Origin: Azonexus sp.
GTDB taxonomy: Bacteria; Pseudomonadota; Gammaproteobacteria; Burkholderiales; Rhodocyclaceae
DNA: 64,000 nucleotides
Direction: 5' to 3'
NCBI RefSeq assembly: GCF_030824335.1
Contig: NZ_JAVBXX010000011.1
Coordinates: forward strand, 62,001 to 126,000
Both the position numbers and the translations under genes were made by a program. Under the pieces are notes generated by a model, which had not been told where the DNA came from, made no database searches, and saw only the letters and a program-made list of their open reading frames with translations. Each line of letters opens with the position of its first letter. Within the stretch, counting starts at the first letter, position 1. Of the stretch, positions 37,475-45,023 are shown piece by piece.

Positions 37475-39112
37475 TCAGGCGCGGCGCGACGCAGAAATCT
37501 GGCGCGAGAGCAAAATCAGCGGCAACAAACCAACTGCCACAATCGCCAAAGAAGCCGTTGATGCCTCAGCCAGCCGCTCATCTGATGCCAGCGTATAGAC
37601 CTGCGTCGCCAGCGTGTCAAAGTTGAATGGTCTCATAACCAGCGTTGCTGGCAATTCTTTCATCACATCCACGAAGACCAGCAGGCCAGCCGTCAGCAAA
37701 CTACCGCGCAACAAGGGCGTATGTACCCGACGCAAGGTCTCACTCTGCCCGAGCCCGAGACTGCGCGCAGCGTCGTCCATGCTGGACGTAATCTTGGCCA
37801 GACTCGACTCCACGGTATGCAGTGCAACCGCAAGAAAACGCACCAGGTAGGCATAAATCAGTGCAGCGATACCCCCGGTCAGCAAAAGTCCCGGATTGCT
37901 ACCGAACCATAGTGCCCACTGACCGGCCAGCCAATGATCCAGTCGTGTCACCGGAATCAGCACCCCAACGGCAATCACCGCCCCCGGCACCGCGTAACCC
38001 AGACCAACCAGACGATTGAGCCCGGCCGAAAAAGAAGTCTTGGACAAGCGCGCACCATAAGCCAGCAGCAAAGCCAGCAAGACCCCGATCACCGCCGTCG
38101 TACCAGCCAGCAGGAAGCTATTGCGGGAGAGGATCAGAAAACGTTCGCCAAACTGGGCATCCCCATCGGTAAATGCCATCTTGAGCAGCAAGATAGCCGG
38201 CAGGACAAAGCCCAGCAGCAAGGGCAGCGCACAAGCACTTAGCGCGGCAAATCCCTTGATGCCGCGGAGCCGTGCGCCAGCCATTGGCCGATTGCGGCCG
38301 GTCGTATTGTGATAACGCGCGCGGCCGCGGGAAATCCGCTCGGCCATCAGCAGGAAAAGGACAAAGCCCAGCAGCATTGCCGCGAGTTGTGCTGCGGCAA
38401 CCCGATCACCCAACGAAAACCAGGCGCGATAAATGCCGGTTGTAAACGTGTTGACCGCAAAATAAGCCACCGTTCCGTAATCGGCCAGCGTTTCCATCAA
38501 CGCCAGTGCAACACCAGCCACGATGGCAGGCCGAGCCAACGGCAAAGACACGAAAAAGAAAGCGCGCCATTGCCCCATGCCCAATGTGCGTGCCGCCTCG
38601 AGCATGCCGCTGGCCCGTTCGAGAAAAGCTGCCCTGGCCAGCAAATAGACGTAGGGATAAAGCACGCAAATGAACATCAGGATCGCACCGGGCAAGGTAC
38701 GAATATCGGGAAACCAGTAATCACCGAATTCCCAGCCGAACAGATTGCGCAAGGCACTCTGCACCGGCCCGACAAACTGCAGGAAATCGGTATAGACATA
38801 GGCCATCACATAGGCCGGCACAGCCAGTGGCAAGACCAGCGCCCACTCAAAGAAGCGCCGGCCGGGAAAATCGTGCATCGCAGTCAACCATGCAGTCGTC
38901 ACGCCGACCACACCGACACCAAGGCCGACACCTATACATAGCCATAGCGAATTCGCGATGTATTCCGGCAACACCGTTTGCGACAAATGCGACCAAGTAT
39001 CGCTAGTGCCGCCAACAAACAGGTTGAGGCCGACGCTGACCACCGGCAAGCCGGCCAACAAGGCAACGACCAAAGCCACGATGAGAAGGGGAGAGTATGT
39101 AGCTGCGCGCAT
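37475..39112 (-). CDS. Fe(3+) ABC transporter permease (two fused MetI-type domains)
   Basis: The 545-residue protein has about twelve membrane helices and two permease domains. The EAA motifs that contact the ATPase are EAARTLGMGQWRAFFFVSLP (near 178) and DDAARSLGLGQSETLRRVHTP (near 455). This is the FbpB/SfuB arrangement of ferric iron transporters. It converges with the ankyrin gene and diverges from the ATPase gene across 30 bp. The start lacks a clear ribosome-binding site. Confidence 0.93.
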   Translation of the reverse strand: MRAATYSPLLIVALVVALLAGLPVVSVGLNLFVGGTSDTWSHLSQTVLPEYIANSLWLCIGVGLGVGVVGVTTAWLTAMHDFPGRRFFEWALVLPLAVPAYVMAYVYTDFLQFVGPVQSALRNLFGWEFGDYWFPDIRTLPGAILMFICVLYPYVYLLARAAFLERASGMLEAARTLGMGQWRAFFFVSLPLARPAIVAGVALALMETLADYGTVAYFAVNTFTTGIYRAWFSLGDRVAAAQLAAMLLGFVLFLLMAERISRGRARYHNTTGRNRPMAGARLRGIKGFAALSACALPLLLGFVLPAILLLKMAFTDGDAQFGERFLILSRNSFLLAGTTAVIGVLLALLLAYGARLSKTSFSAGLNRLVGLGYAVPGAVIAVGVLIPVTRLDHWLAGQWALWFGSNPGLLLTGGIAALIYAYLVRFLAVALHTVESSLAKITSSMDDAARSLGLGQSETLRRVHTPLLRGSLLTAGLLVFVDVMKELPATLVMRPFNFDTLATQVYTLASDERLAEASTASLAIVAVGLLPLILLSRQISASRRA

Positions 39113-39142
39113 AGGAATGATTGCGAATTATAATCGAGCACC
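39113..39142. promoter_or_regulatory. 30-bp divergent intergenic region with palindromic ATTATAAT
   Basis: The gap between the permease and ATPase starts holds ATTATAAT (39127-39134), which is its own reverse complement and so contains TATAAT on both strands. For the ATPase the hexamer ends 8 bp before ATG, which would leave almost no leader. No -35 match is evident. The AT-rich sequence GAATTATAATC also partly resembles a Fur site. Confidence 0.4.
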
Positions 39143-40282
39143 ATGACACAGCTCGAATTGAATGGCGTTATTCAACGCTACGGGAAAACCACCATTGTGG
39201 ACGGGGTGAACTTTCGTCTTGAAGCCGGGCAAATTGCCTGCCTGCTTGGTCCTTCAGGTTGTGGCAAGACGACCCTGCTCCGTTGCATCGCCGGTTTTGA
39301 AGATATTGCAGACGGCGAAATCCGCTTGCATGGTGAAGTGGTTAGTCGCTCCGGCGCCCGCATCGCCCCGGAAAAACGCCGGATCGGCATGGTTTTCCAG
39401 GATTACGCCTTGTTCCCGCACCTGACGATCGAACAAAACGTTGCCTTTGGCCTGAACCATATCTCGCAGGAAGAGGCCGGATTGCGGGTTCGGCAACTGC
39501 TGGCGACGGTCGGTTTGAGCGGGCAAGGCAGCAAATACCCGCATGAACTGTCAGGCGGTCAGCAACAGCGCGTCGCACTGGCTCGGGCGCTCGCCCCCCG
39601 CCCGGCCCTGATCCTGCTCGACGAGCCCTTCTCCAATCTCGATGTCGGCTTGCGCGAACGGCTCTCGGTCGAAGTCCGGGAAATTCTCAAACGCGAAGGG
39701 TCGACCGCAATAATGGTTACCCACGACCAGAACGAAGCCTTCGCCATGGCCGACGAAATCGGCATCATGCACAACGGCCGCATCCAGCAGTGGGACTCGC
39801 CCTATAACCTGTATCACCGACCAGCCAACCGTTTTGTTGCCGACTTCATCGGTCAGGGCGTACTCGTTGCCGGCGTGGTCGGCGAAGGCAACAGCGTGCG
39901 CATGGAACTGGGCACCTTGATTTCCGACACCCCGGTCGAATGCCATGAAAGCTGTGCACATTGCGAAGACGGCTGCACCGTCGACATCCTGCTGCGCCCC
40001 GACGACATCGTGCATGACGACGCCAGCCTTGTACAGGCTGAAGTCCTGCACAAGGCATTTCGCGGTGCCGACATTCTCTACACCCTTCGCCTGGCCAGCG
40101 GTAACGAAGTGCTGTCCCTGGTCCCGTCGCATCACAATCACGCACTAGGCGAAAAAATCGGCATCCGTCTTGATGCCGACCACGTGATTGCCTTCAAGCG
40201 TCACGACGCTTGCGATGGTGACCCCGAATGCGAAATCAAACTCGAACAGCACGCCTCCAAACCTATCGCCTGGCACGGCTGA
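39143..40282 (+). CDS. Fe(3+) ABC transporter ATP-binding protein (FbpC type) with Cys-rich C-terminal segment
   Basis: The 379-residue ATPase has Walker A GPSGCGKTTLLR, Q-loop FQDYALFPHL, signature LSGGQQQRVALARAL, Walker B ALILLDEPFSNLD and H-loop MVTHDQNEAFA. A C-terminal TOBE domain follows from about residue 240 (LLRPDDIVHDD). At about 270 lies a cysteine cluster, CHESCAHCEDGC (Cys-x3-Cys-x2-Cys-x3-Cys), and near the end ACDGDPEC, which could bind metal. It pairs with the divergent permease. Confidence 0.94.
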   Translation: MTQLELNGVIQRYGKTTIVDGVNFRLEAGQIACLLGPSGCGKTTLLRCIAGFEDIADGEIRLHGEVVSRSGARIAPEKRRIGMVFQDYALFPHLTIEQNVAFGLNHISQEEAGLRVRQLLATVGLSGQGSKYPHELSGGQQQRVALARALAPRPALILLDEPFSNLDVGLRERLSVEVREILKREGSTAIMVTHDQNEAFAMADEIGIMHNGRIQQWDSPYNLYHRPANRFVADFIGQGVLVAGVVGEGNSVRMELGTLISDTPVECHESCAHCEDGCTVDILLRPDDIVHDDASLVQAEVLHKAFRGADILYTLRLASGNEVLSLVPSHHNHALGEKIGIRLDADHVIAFKRHDACDGDPECEIKLEQHASKPIAWHG

Positions 40283-40298
40283 GGCTGCGCGCCACCCG

Positions 40299-41003
40299 AT
40301 GATTACCTTCCTCGGCCCACTCGATGCCTTTCCGCCGGTGAGCGCCGCGCGCGCCGATATGGGCGGACTACTGGCAGTTGGCGGAAGCCTCTTTCCGGAC
40401 AGATTACTGGCGGCTTACCGGCAAGGCATCTTCCCTTGGGGCACTGTTGAGGGGCATCCCATCTGGTACAACCCGGACCCGCGCATGGTGCTCTTTCCGG
40501 AAGAATTCCGACTGAGCAGATCGTTGCGCAAAATCCTGCGCAACGGGCCGTTGACCGCAACATTCGACACCAATTTTGCTGGCGTTATCGCCGCCTGTGC
40601 AGCCACTGCCCGCCCCGGTCAGGACGGCACCTGGATTTCGCCGGACATGATGGAAGCCTACATTCGTTTGCATGAACTTGGCTGGGCACATTCGGTCGAA
40701 ACCTGGGCAGAAGGTGAACTGGTCGGCGGTTTGTACGGTCTGGCTATCGGTCGCATGTTCTATGGAGAATCGATGTTCTCTCACCGCGACAACGCCTCCA
40801 AGTTCGCCTTCGCCCACTTGATCGAGCATTTACTCGAGCACGAATTCGGCATGATCGACTGCCAGATGTATACCGAACACCTGGCCTCGCTGGGCGCCAG
40901 GGAAATCCCGCGTGAGGAATTTCTGCAGCGCTTGCAGCAATTGACCGCCAGCGGTAGCGAACGTAGCACTTGGTCGATCGATCAACTCAATCCAGTTTGG
41001 TGA
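40299..41003 (+). CDS. aat: Leucyl/phenylalanyl-tRNA--protein transferase
   Basis: The 234-residue enzyme adds Leu or Phe to N-terminal Arg/Lys of proteins, marking them for ClpS/ClpAP. Signature parts are [61 protein letters not shown] and [23 protein letters not shown] at 40299 matches the family length; the longer frame from 40188 would overlap the ATPase end. Followed by bpt after 5 bp. Confidence 0.97.
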   Translation: MITFLGPLDAFPPVSAARADMGGLLAVGGSLFPDRLLAAYRQGIFPWGTVEGHPIWYNPDPRMVLFPEEFRLSRSLRKILRNGPLTATFDTNFAGVIAACAATARPGQDGTWISPDMMEAYIRLHELGWAHSVETWAEGELVGGLYGLAIGRMFYGESMFSHRDNASKFAFAHLIEHLLEHEFGMIDCQMYTEHLASLGAREIPREEFLQRLQQLTASGSERSTWSIDQLNPVW

Positions 41004-41008
41004 GCCCG

Positions 41009-41755
41009 ATGTCACAGCCCGACGACGCCGAACTACCCTATTCGCTGCTGCAGTTCTACGCTACATCAGCGTACCCCTGCAGCTACCTGGCGGACCGCGA
41101 AGCCCGCTCGCAAGTCGCTACACCGGCGCATCTGATCAATGGCGAAATCTACAGCACCTTGATCCGCGCCGGTTTCCGGCGGAGCGGCATGTACACCTAT
41201 CGCCCACACTGTGACGATTGCCAGTCCTGCGTCCCGGTTCGTCTACCGGTCAATGAACTGAAAACCACGCGCAGCCAGCGCCGCGCCCTCAAACGGCACA
41301 GCAATCTTGTCGCCCGCGAATTGCCCCTGATCTTTTTCGCCGAACACTTTGAACTTTATGTCCGCTACCAGACCAGCCGTCACCCGGGCGGCGGTATGGA
41401 CGAGGATAGTCGCGACCAGTACGCCCAGTTCCTGCTGCAAAGCCAGGTCGACACGCGGCTGGTGGCGTTTTCAGAAGATAACAAAGTACGCATGGTCAGC
41501 CTGATCGATGTTCTCGACGACGGACTATCTTCGGTGTACACCTTCTTTGACCCGGACACACCGGGGGCCAGTTATGGCGCATACAACATCCTGTGGCAAG
41601 CCGCCCAATGCAAGGCGCTAGGCCTGCCTTATCTGTACCTCGGCTACTGGATCGGCGAAAGTCGGAAAATGGCCTACAAGACCAACTTCCAGCCGATTGA
41701 AGGCTTGATTGACGGGCGATGGGCACGCCTCGGCACCCCACCTGAATCAGCATGA
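41009..41755 (+). CDS. bpt: Aspartate/glutamate leucyltransferase Bpt
   Basis: This 248-residue N-end-rule enzyme attaches Leu to N-terminal Asp or Glu; it is related to eukaryotic arginyltransferases. Features: [35 protein letters not shown] with the Cys-rich N-terminal site, and [20 protein letters not shown]. aat-bpt pairs are common in beta- and gammaproteobacteria without clpS in the same operon. The start codon follows the aat stop by 5 bp. Confidence 0.96.
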   Translation: MSQPDDAELPYSLLQFYATSAYPCSYLADREARSQVATPAHLINGEIYSTLIRAGFRRSGMYTYRPHCDDCQSCVPVRLPVNELKTTRSQRRALKRHSNLVARELPLIFFAEHFELYVRYQTSRHPGGGMDEDSRDQYAQFLLQSQVDTRLVAFSEDNKVRMVSLIDVLDDGLSSVYTFFDPDTPGASYGAYNILWQAAQCKALGLPYLYLGYWIGESRKMAYKTNFQPIEGLIDGRWARLGTPPESA

Positions 41756-41764
41756 ATCACGCAA

Positions 41765-41799
41765 AAAAGCCGCGCTCCGTTACCGGAAGCGCGGCTTTT
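41765..41799. terminator. Bidirectional terminator between bpt and dctM
   Basis: AAAAGCCGCGCT (41765-41776) and AGCGCGGCTTTT (41788-41799) form a 12-bp stem between convergent genes. T residues flank the stem on both strands, so it can serve bpt and the dct operon. Confidence 0.9.
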
Positions 41800-41817
41800 G
41801 ATTGAGCTTCAAGCCGA

Positions 41818-43101
41818 TTAGAGCATACCCAGCGTTCTCGGCAACCAGAGCGAGATTTCCGGGATGTAAGTAATCGCGATCAGGAATCCGAGCATCGCAT
41901 ACAACCAAGGCAGCACGGCAGTCGACATCTCGGTCAGGCCGGTGCGGGTGATGCCGCTGGCGACGAAGAGGTTGAGACCGACCGGCGGCGTGATCATGCC
42001 GATTTCCATATTCACCGTGATGATGATGCCGAAATGCACCGGGTCGATCCCCAGGGCAACGGCAACCGGGAACAGGATCGGCGCGAGGATCAGGATGATC
42101 GACGACGGCTCCATGAAATTACCGGCAAGCAGCAGCAGCAGATTAACGATGATCAGGAAGCCAACCGGGCCAAGACCCAGATGAATGATCCAGTCAGCGA
42201 TACCCTGCGGGATCTGCTCGGAAGTCAGGATGAACGAGAACAGGATGGCGCTGGCGATGATGAACAGCAGCATCGAGCTCATGTTGGCCGAATCGAGCAA
42301 GACCTTCGGAATCTGCTTGAAGGTCAAATCCTTGTACACGAAAACCGCGATGAAGAAGGCGTAGACCGCAGACATCGCTGCCGCTTCGGTCGGCGTGAAC
42401 ATGCCGGAATAAATCCCGCCCATAACCACGACGATCAGCATCAAGCCCCAGAAGGCTTCGCGGAAGGTGCGGAAACGCTCCCCCCAGGACGCCTTCGGCA
42501 AACGCGGGTAACCGCCCTTGCGCGCTTGCCACCAGGTCGTTGCACCGAGCACCAGCGCCAGCAGCAAACCAGGAATGACGCCCGCCATGAACAAGGCACC
42601 GACCGATGAGTTGGTCGTCACCGCGTACATCACCATGACGATCGACGGCGGGATCAGGATACCGAGACCACCGGCCGAAGCGACGACACCGGCGGAAAAG
42701 CTCATCGGAAAACCCTGCTTGAGCATGGCCGGAATCAGGATCGAGCCGATTGCCACCACGGTTGCCGGCGACGAACCGGAAACCGCTGCGAACAAGGCGC
42801 AGGCCAGCACTGCCGACATGCCGAGACCGCCTGTCAGGTGACCAACCATCGACGAGGCGAAATTGATCATGCGCCGGGCGACGCCGCCATGGGTCAGGAA
42901 GTTGCCAGCGAGGATGAAGAACGGGATCGCCATGATCTCGAATTTCTCGATGCCGGTGAACATCTTCAGCGCCACCGAGGCGATCGGCGTATCGGTGAAG
43001 GTAAACATGAAGCCGAGCACGGTCAGGCCAAGCGCCACACCGATCGGCATACCAACCACCATCAGCGTCAGGAGGAGGCCAAAGATAATGAGTGCACTCA
43101 T
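41818..43101 (-). CDS. dctM: TRAP transporter large permease DctM
   Basis: The 427-residue protein has about 12 membrane helices, with the DctM signature parts MPIGVALGLTVLGFMF, AIPFFILAGNFLTHGGVARR and GGLGILIPPSIVMVMYAVTT. Near the C-terminus are GNFMEPSSIILILAPILFPV and NMEIGMITPPVGLNLFVASG. It moves C4-dicarboxylates with Na+ together with DctQ and DctP. It begins 3 bp after the dctQ stop. Confidence 0.96.
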   Translation of the reverse strand: MSALIIFGLLLTLMVVGMPIGVALGLTVLGFMFTFTDTPIASVALKMFTGIEKFEIMAIPFFILAGNFLTHGGVARRMINFASSMVGHLTGGLGMSAVLACALFAAVSGSSPATVVAIGSILIPAMLKQGFPMSFSAGVVASAGGLGILIPPSIVMVMYAVTTNSSVGALFMAGVIPGLLLALVLGATTWWQARKGGYPRLPKASWGERFRTFREAFWGLMLIVVVMGGIYSGMFTPTEAAAMSAVYAFFIAVFVYKDLTFKQIPKVLLDSANMSSMLLFIIASAILFSFILTSEQIPQGIADWIIHLGLGPVGFLIIVNLLLLLAGNFMEPSSIILILAPILFPVAVALGIDPVHFGIIITVNMEIGMITPPVGLNLFVASGITRTGLTEMSTAVLPWLYAMLGFLIAITYIPEISLWLPRTLGML

Positions 43102-43104
43102 GGC

Positions 43105-43821
43105 TTATTTCTCCTCTTTCTTGTCGTCGACCGCAGGATGCTGTTTTTCCCACTCGCGCTCGCTCAGGCCGGCATGCGCATGTTCGCGCTGCTCGGCAAT
43201 GGCAATCGCTTCACCAACCTGCAGTACTTCGCCTTCTTCCAGCCCTTCGACGTGACCGTGGTCGTGCGTCGGCAACTCGCCGGTACGGGAGAAATTGATC
43301 ATCACCTGGATAAAACGGAAACACATCAGGAAGGAGCCCAGCGGAATGGCGGAATACACCATCCAGGTCGGCCATTCCAGATCGGGCGTCGTCGGCCCTT
43401 CAAAAAACTCGCCAAGCTCAAGGCCGAAAGCATTCAGCGTGACGTAGGCCATGCCGTTTTCCCAGACAAAATAGGCACCGAAAATGCCGATCACAGCGGT
43501 GAACAGGATGCCGCAGGACAATCCCAGCAGGATCATCGCCCGGCGCGGTTTTTCCGACAGCTTGTTGATCAGCAGGTCGACGCCGACATGGATGCCGGTG
43601 CGCACGCCGTAAGCGGCACCAAACTTCGCCATCCAGACAAAAAGAATGATGCAGAACTCTTGCGCCCAGCCCATATCGATGGACAACAGCCAGTCCTGGA
43701 GCACCGGGATTTCAAAGCCCGTGCCGTAGCGATGCACCACGGAAACGAAGATCACCACTGTGGCCACCGCCATCAGCGAGGCAATGATGAATTCTTCGAG
43801 GTAGTCTATTATTTTTCCCAT
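43105..43821 (-). CDS. dctQ: TRAP transporter small permease DctQ
   Basis: The 238-residue protein has four membrane helices with WAQEFCIILFVWMAKFGAAYGVRTGIHV-type core (conserved W-x-E in the DctQ family) around residue 53-80. The C-terminal tail from about 190 is hydrophilic and His/Glu-rich (HDHGHVEGLEEGE), longer than usual. GGAGAGGG lies 5 nt before ATG. It is separated from dctP by an attenuating terminator. Confidence 0.94.
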   Translation of the reverse strand: MGKIIDYLEEFIIASLMAVATVVIFVSVVHRYGTGFEIPVLQDWLLSIDMGWAQEFCIILFVWMAKFGAAYGVRTGIHVGVDLLINKLSEKPRRAMILLGLSCGILFTAVIGIFGAYFVWENGMAYVTLNAFGLELGEFFEGPTTPDLEWPTWMVYSAIPLGSFLMCFRFIQVMINFSRTGELPTHDHGHVEGLEEGEVLQVGEAIAIAEQREHAHAGLSEREWEKQHPAVDDKKEEK

Positions 43822-43835
43822 TTACCCTCTCCTTG

Positions 43836-43873
43836 CAAAAACGCCCGCTGCCACGAAGCGCAACAGCGGGCGT
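43836..43873 (-). terminator. Intercistronic terminator between dctP and dctQ
   Basis: ACGCCCGCTG (43841-43850) pairs with CAGCGGGCGT (43864-43873). On the minus strand the stem is followed by TTTTT and then, 6 nt later, the dctQ ribosome site. It lies 17 bp past the dctP stop. Partial termination here would give more binding protein than permease. Confidence 0.85.
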
Positions 43874-43890
43874 CCAGAGGACTGAATCGA

Positions 43891-44895
43891 TTACAGCTTG
43901 TTCGGATTGAAGCTGGTCGCCTTGTACACCGCGTCGATGGTTTCCTTGCCGATACGGCTCTCCATCTTCTTGTGTACCGGCACCAAGGTTTTCTTGAAGA
44001 CCGCGCGCTCTTCGGCAGTCGGCGTGTAGACTTGGGTTTTGCCGCTCTTCTTCACTGCTTCCAGCGCGCTATCGTTTTCCACCTTGGCAATCTGGTTGGC
44101 GTAACGTGTTGCCTGAACCATGGCTTCGTCAAGCTGCTTGCGGATGTCAGCCGGCAAACCGTCCCAGAACTTCTTGTTGACGATCACCGCATAACCCAGA
44201 TAACCATGTTCGGTCAGCGTCAGATGCTTCTGCACTTCGTGCATCTTCTGCGTGTACAAGTTGGAAATCGGGTTTTCCGTGCCGTCGACCACGCCAGTCT
44301 GCAGTGCCTGGTAGACCTCGGAGAAGGCCATGACTTGCGGCATCGCCTTCAACGCACGAATCTGCTCTTCAAGCACCTTGGACGACTGGATGCGCAACTT
44401 CTTGCCCTTCAGATCATCGGGGCTCTTGATCGGGGTATTGGCAGAGAAGGACTTGAAGCCGTTGTCCCAGAAAGCCAGACCGCTGATGCCCTTGGGTTCC
44501 AGCTTGGCCAGCAGTTGCTTGCCGACCGGACCGGTAGTGACGGTGTGCAGGTCAGCATAGCTGCCGAAAATGAACGGCAGGTCGAAGACTTCGAAATCAC
44601 GCACGCCGAGCGGGCCGAACTTGGCCAGCGACGGGGCCAGCATATGGACCGCACCCAGTTGCAGCGCTTCCATTTCTTCCTTGTCCTTGTACAGCGTCGA
44701 GTTGGGATACACCTCAACCTTGACCTTGCCACCGGTCAATTCAGTCGCTTTCTTGGCGAAATAATCGGCGGCTTTGCCCTTCGGCGTGTCATTGGCCACC
44801 ACATGGCTGAACTTGATAACAATCGGATTCTGCGCATAAGCGCCGAGCGAAACGGCACAGGCAAACAGACCGACTAAAAGCTTGGATACTTTCAT
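43891..44895 (-). CDS. dctP: TRAP transporter substrate-binding protein DctP
   Basis: The 334-residue protein has a signal peptide ending near AYA (residue 21). Mature start NPIVIKFSHVVANDTPKGKA is the family pattern, and PNSTLYKDKEEMEALQLGAV and the later GVVDGTENPISNLYTQKMHE are also conserved. It captures C4-dicarboxylates (succinate, malate or fumarate). ATG at 44895 is chosen: GGAGGAG is 6 nt before it, and the TTG at 44910 overlaps that site. Confidence 0.96.
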   Translation of the reverse strand: MKVSKLLVGLFACAVSLGAYAQNPIVIKFSHVVANDTPKGKAADYFAKKATELTGGKVKVEVYPNSTLYKDKEEMEALQLGAVHMLAPSLAKFGPLGVRDFEVFDLPFIFGSYADLHTVTTGPVGKQLLAKLEPKGISGLAFWDNGFKSFSANTPIKSPDDLKGKKLRIQSSKVLEEQIRALKAMPQVMAFSEVYQALQTGVVDGTENPISNLYTQKMHEVQKHLTLTEHGYLGYAVIVNKKFWDGLPADIRKQLDEAMVQATRYANQIAKVENDSALEAVKKSGKTQVYTPTAEERAVFKKTLVPVHKKMESRIGKETIDAVYKATSFNPNKL

Positions 44896-44954
44896 TGGTT
44901 TCTCCTCCAATAATTTGAATGCCGCAAAAGAACAAATTGCGACTGGGTGAAAGT

Positions 44955-44995
44955 ATTACGAAAGACGTAATTCCTGCGTATTGTGGATATCCACA
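44955..44995. promoter_or_regulatory. Two palindromes in the dctP/dctS divergent region
   Basis: ATTACG-N5-CGTAAT lies at 44955-44971 and the perfect 14-mer TGTGGATATCCACA at 44982-44995. Both are in the 128 bp between the dctP and dctS starts. FixJ/NarL-type regulators bind such imperfect or perfect dyads, so these are candidate DctR sites that control the transporter. Confidence 0.6.
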
Positions 44996-45023
44996 TATTC
45001 CCAGCCGGGTTACCATCGACAGC

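Noticed and set aside
42838..44877. Open frame of 679 codons opposite dctQ and dctP
   Set aside because: It runs antisense through two clear TRAP genes and their terminator; His/Arg/Gln-rich shadow composition.
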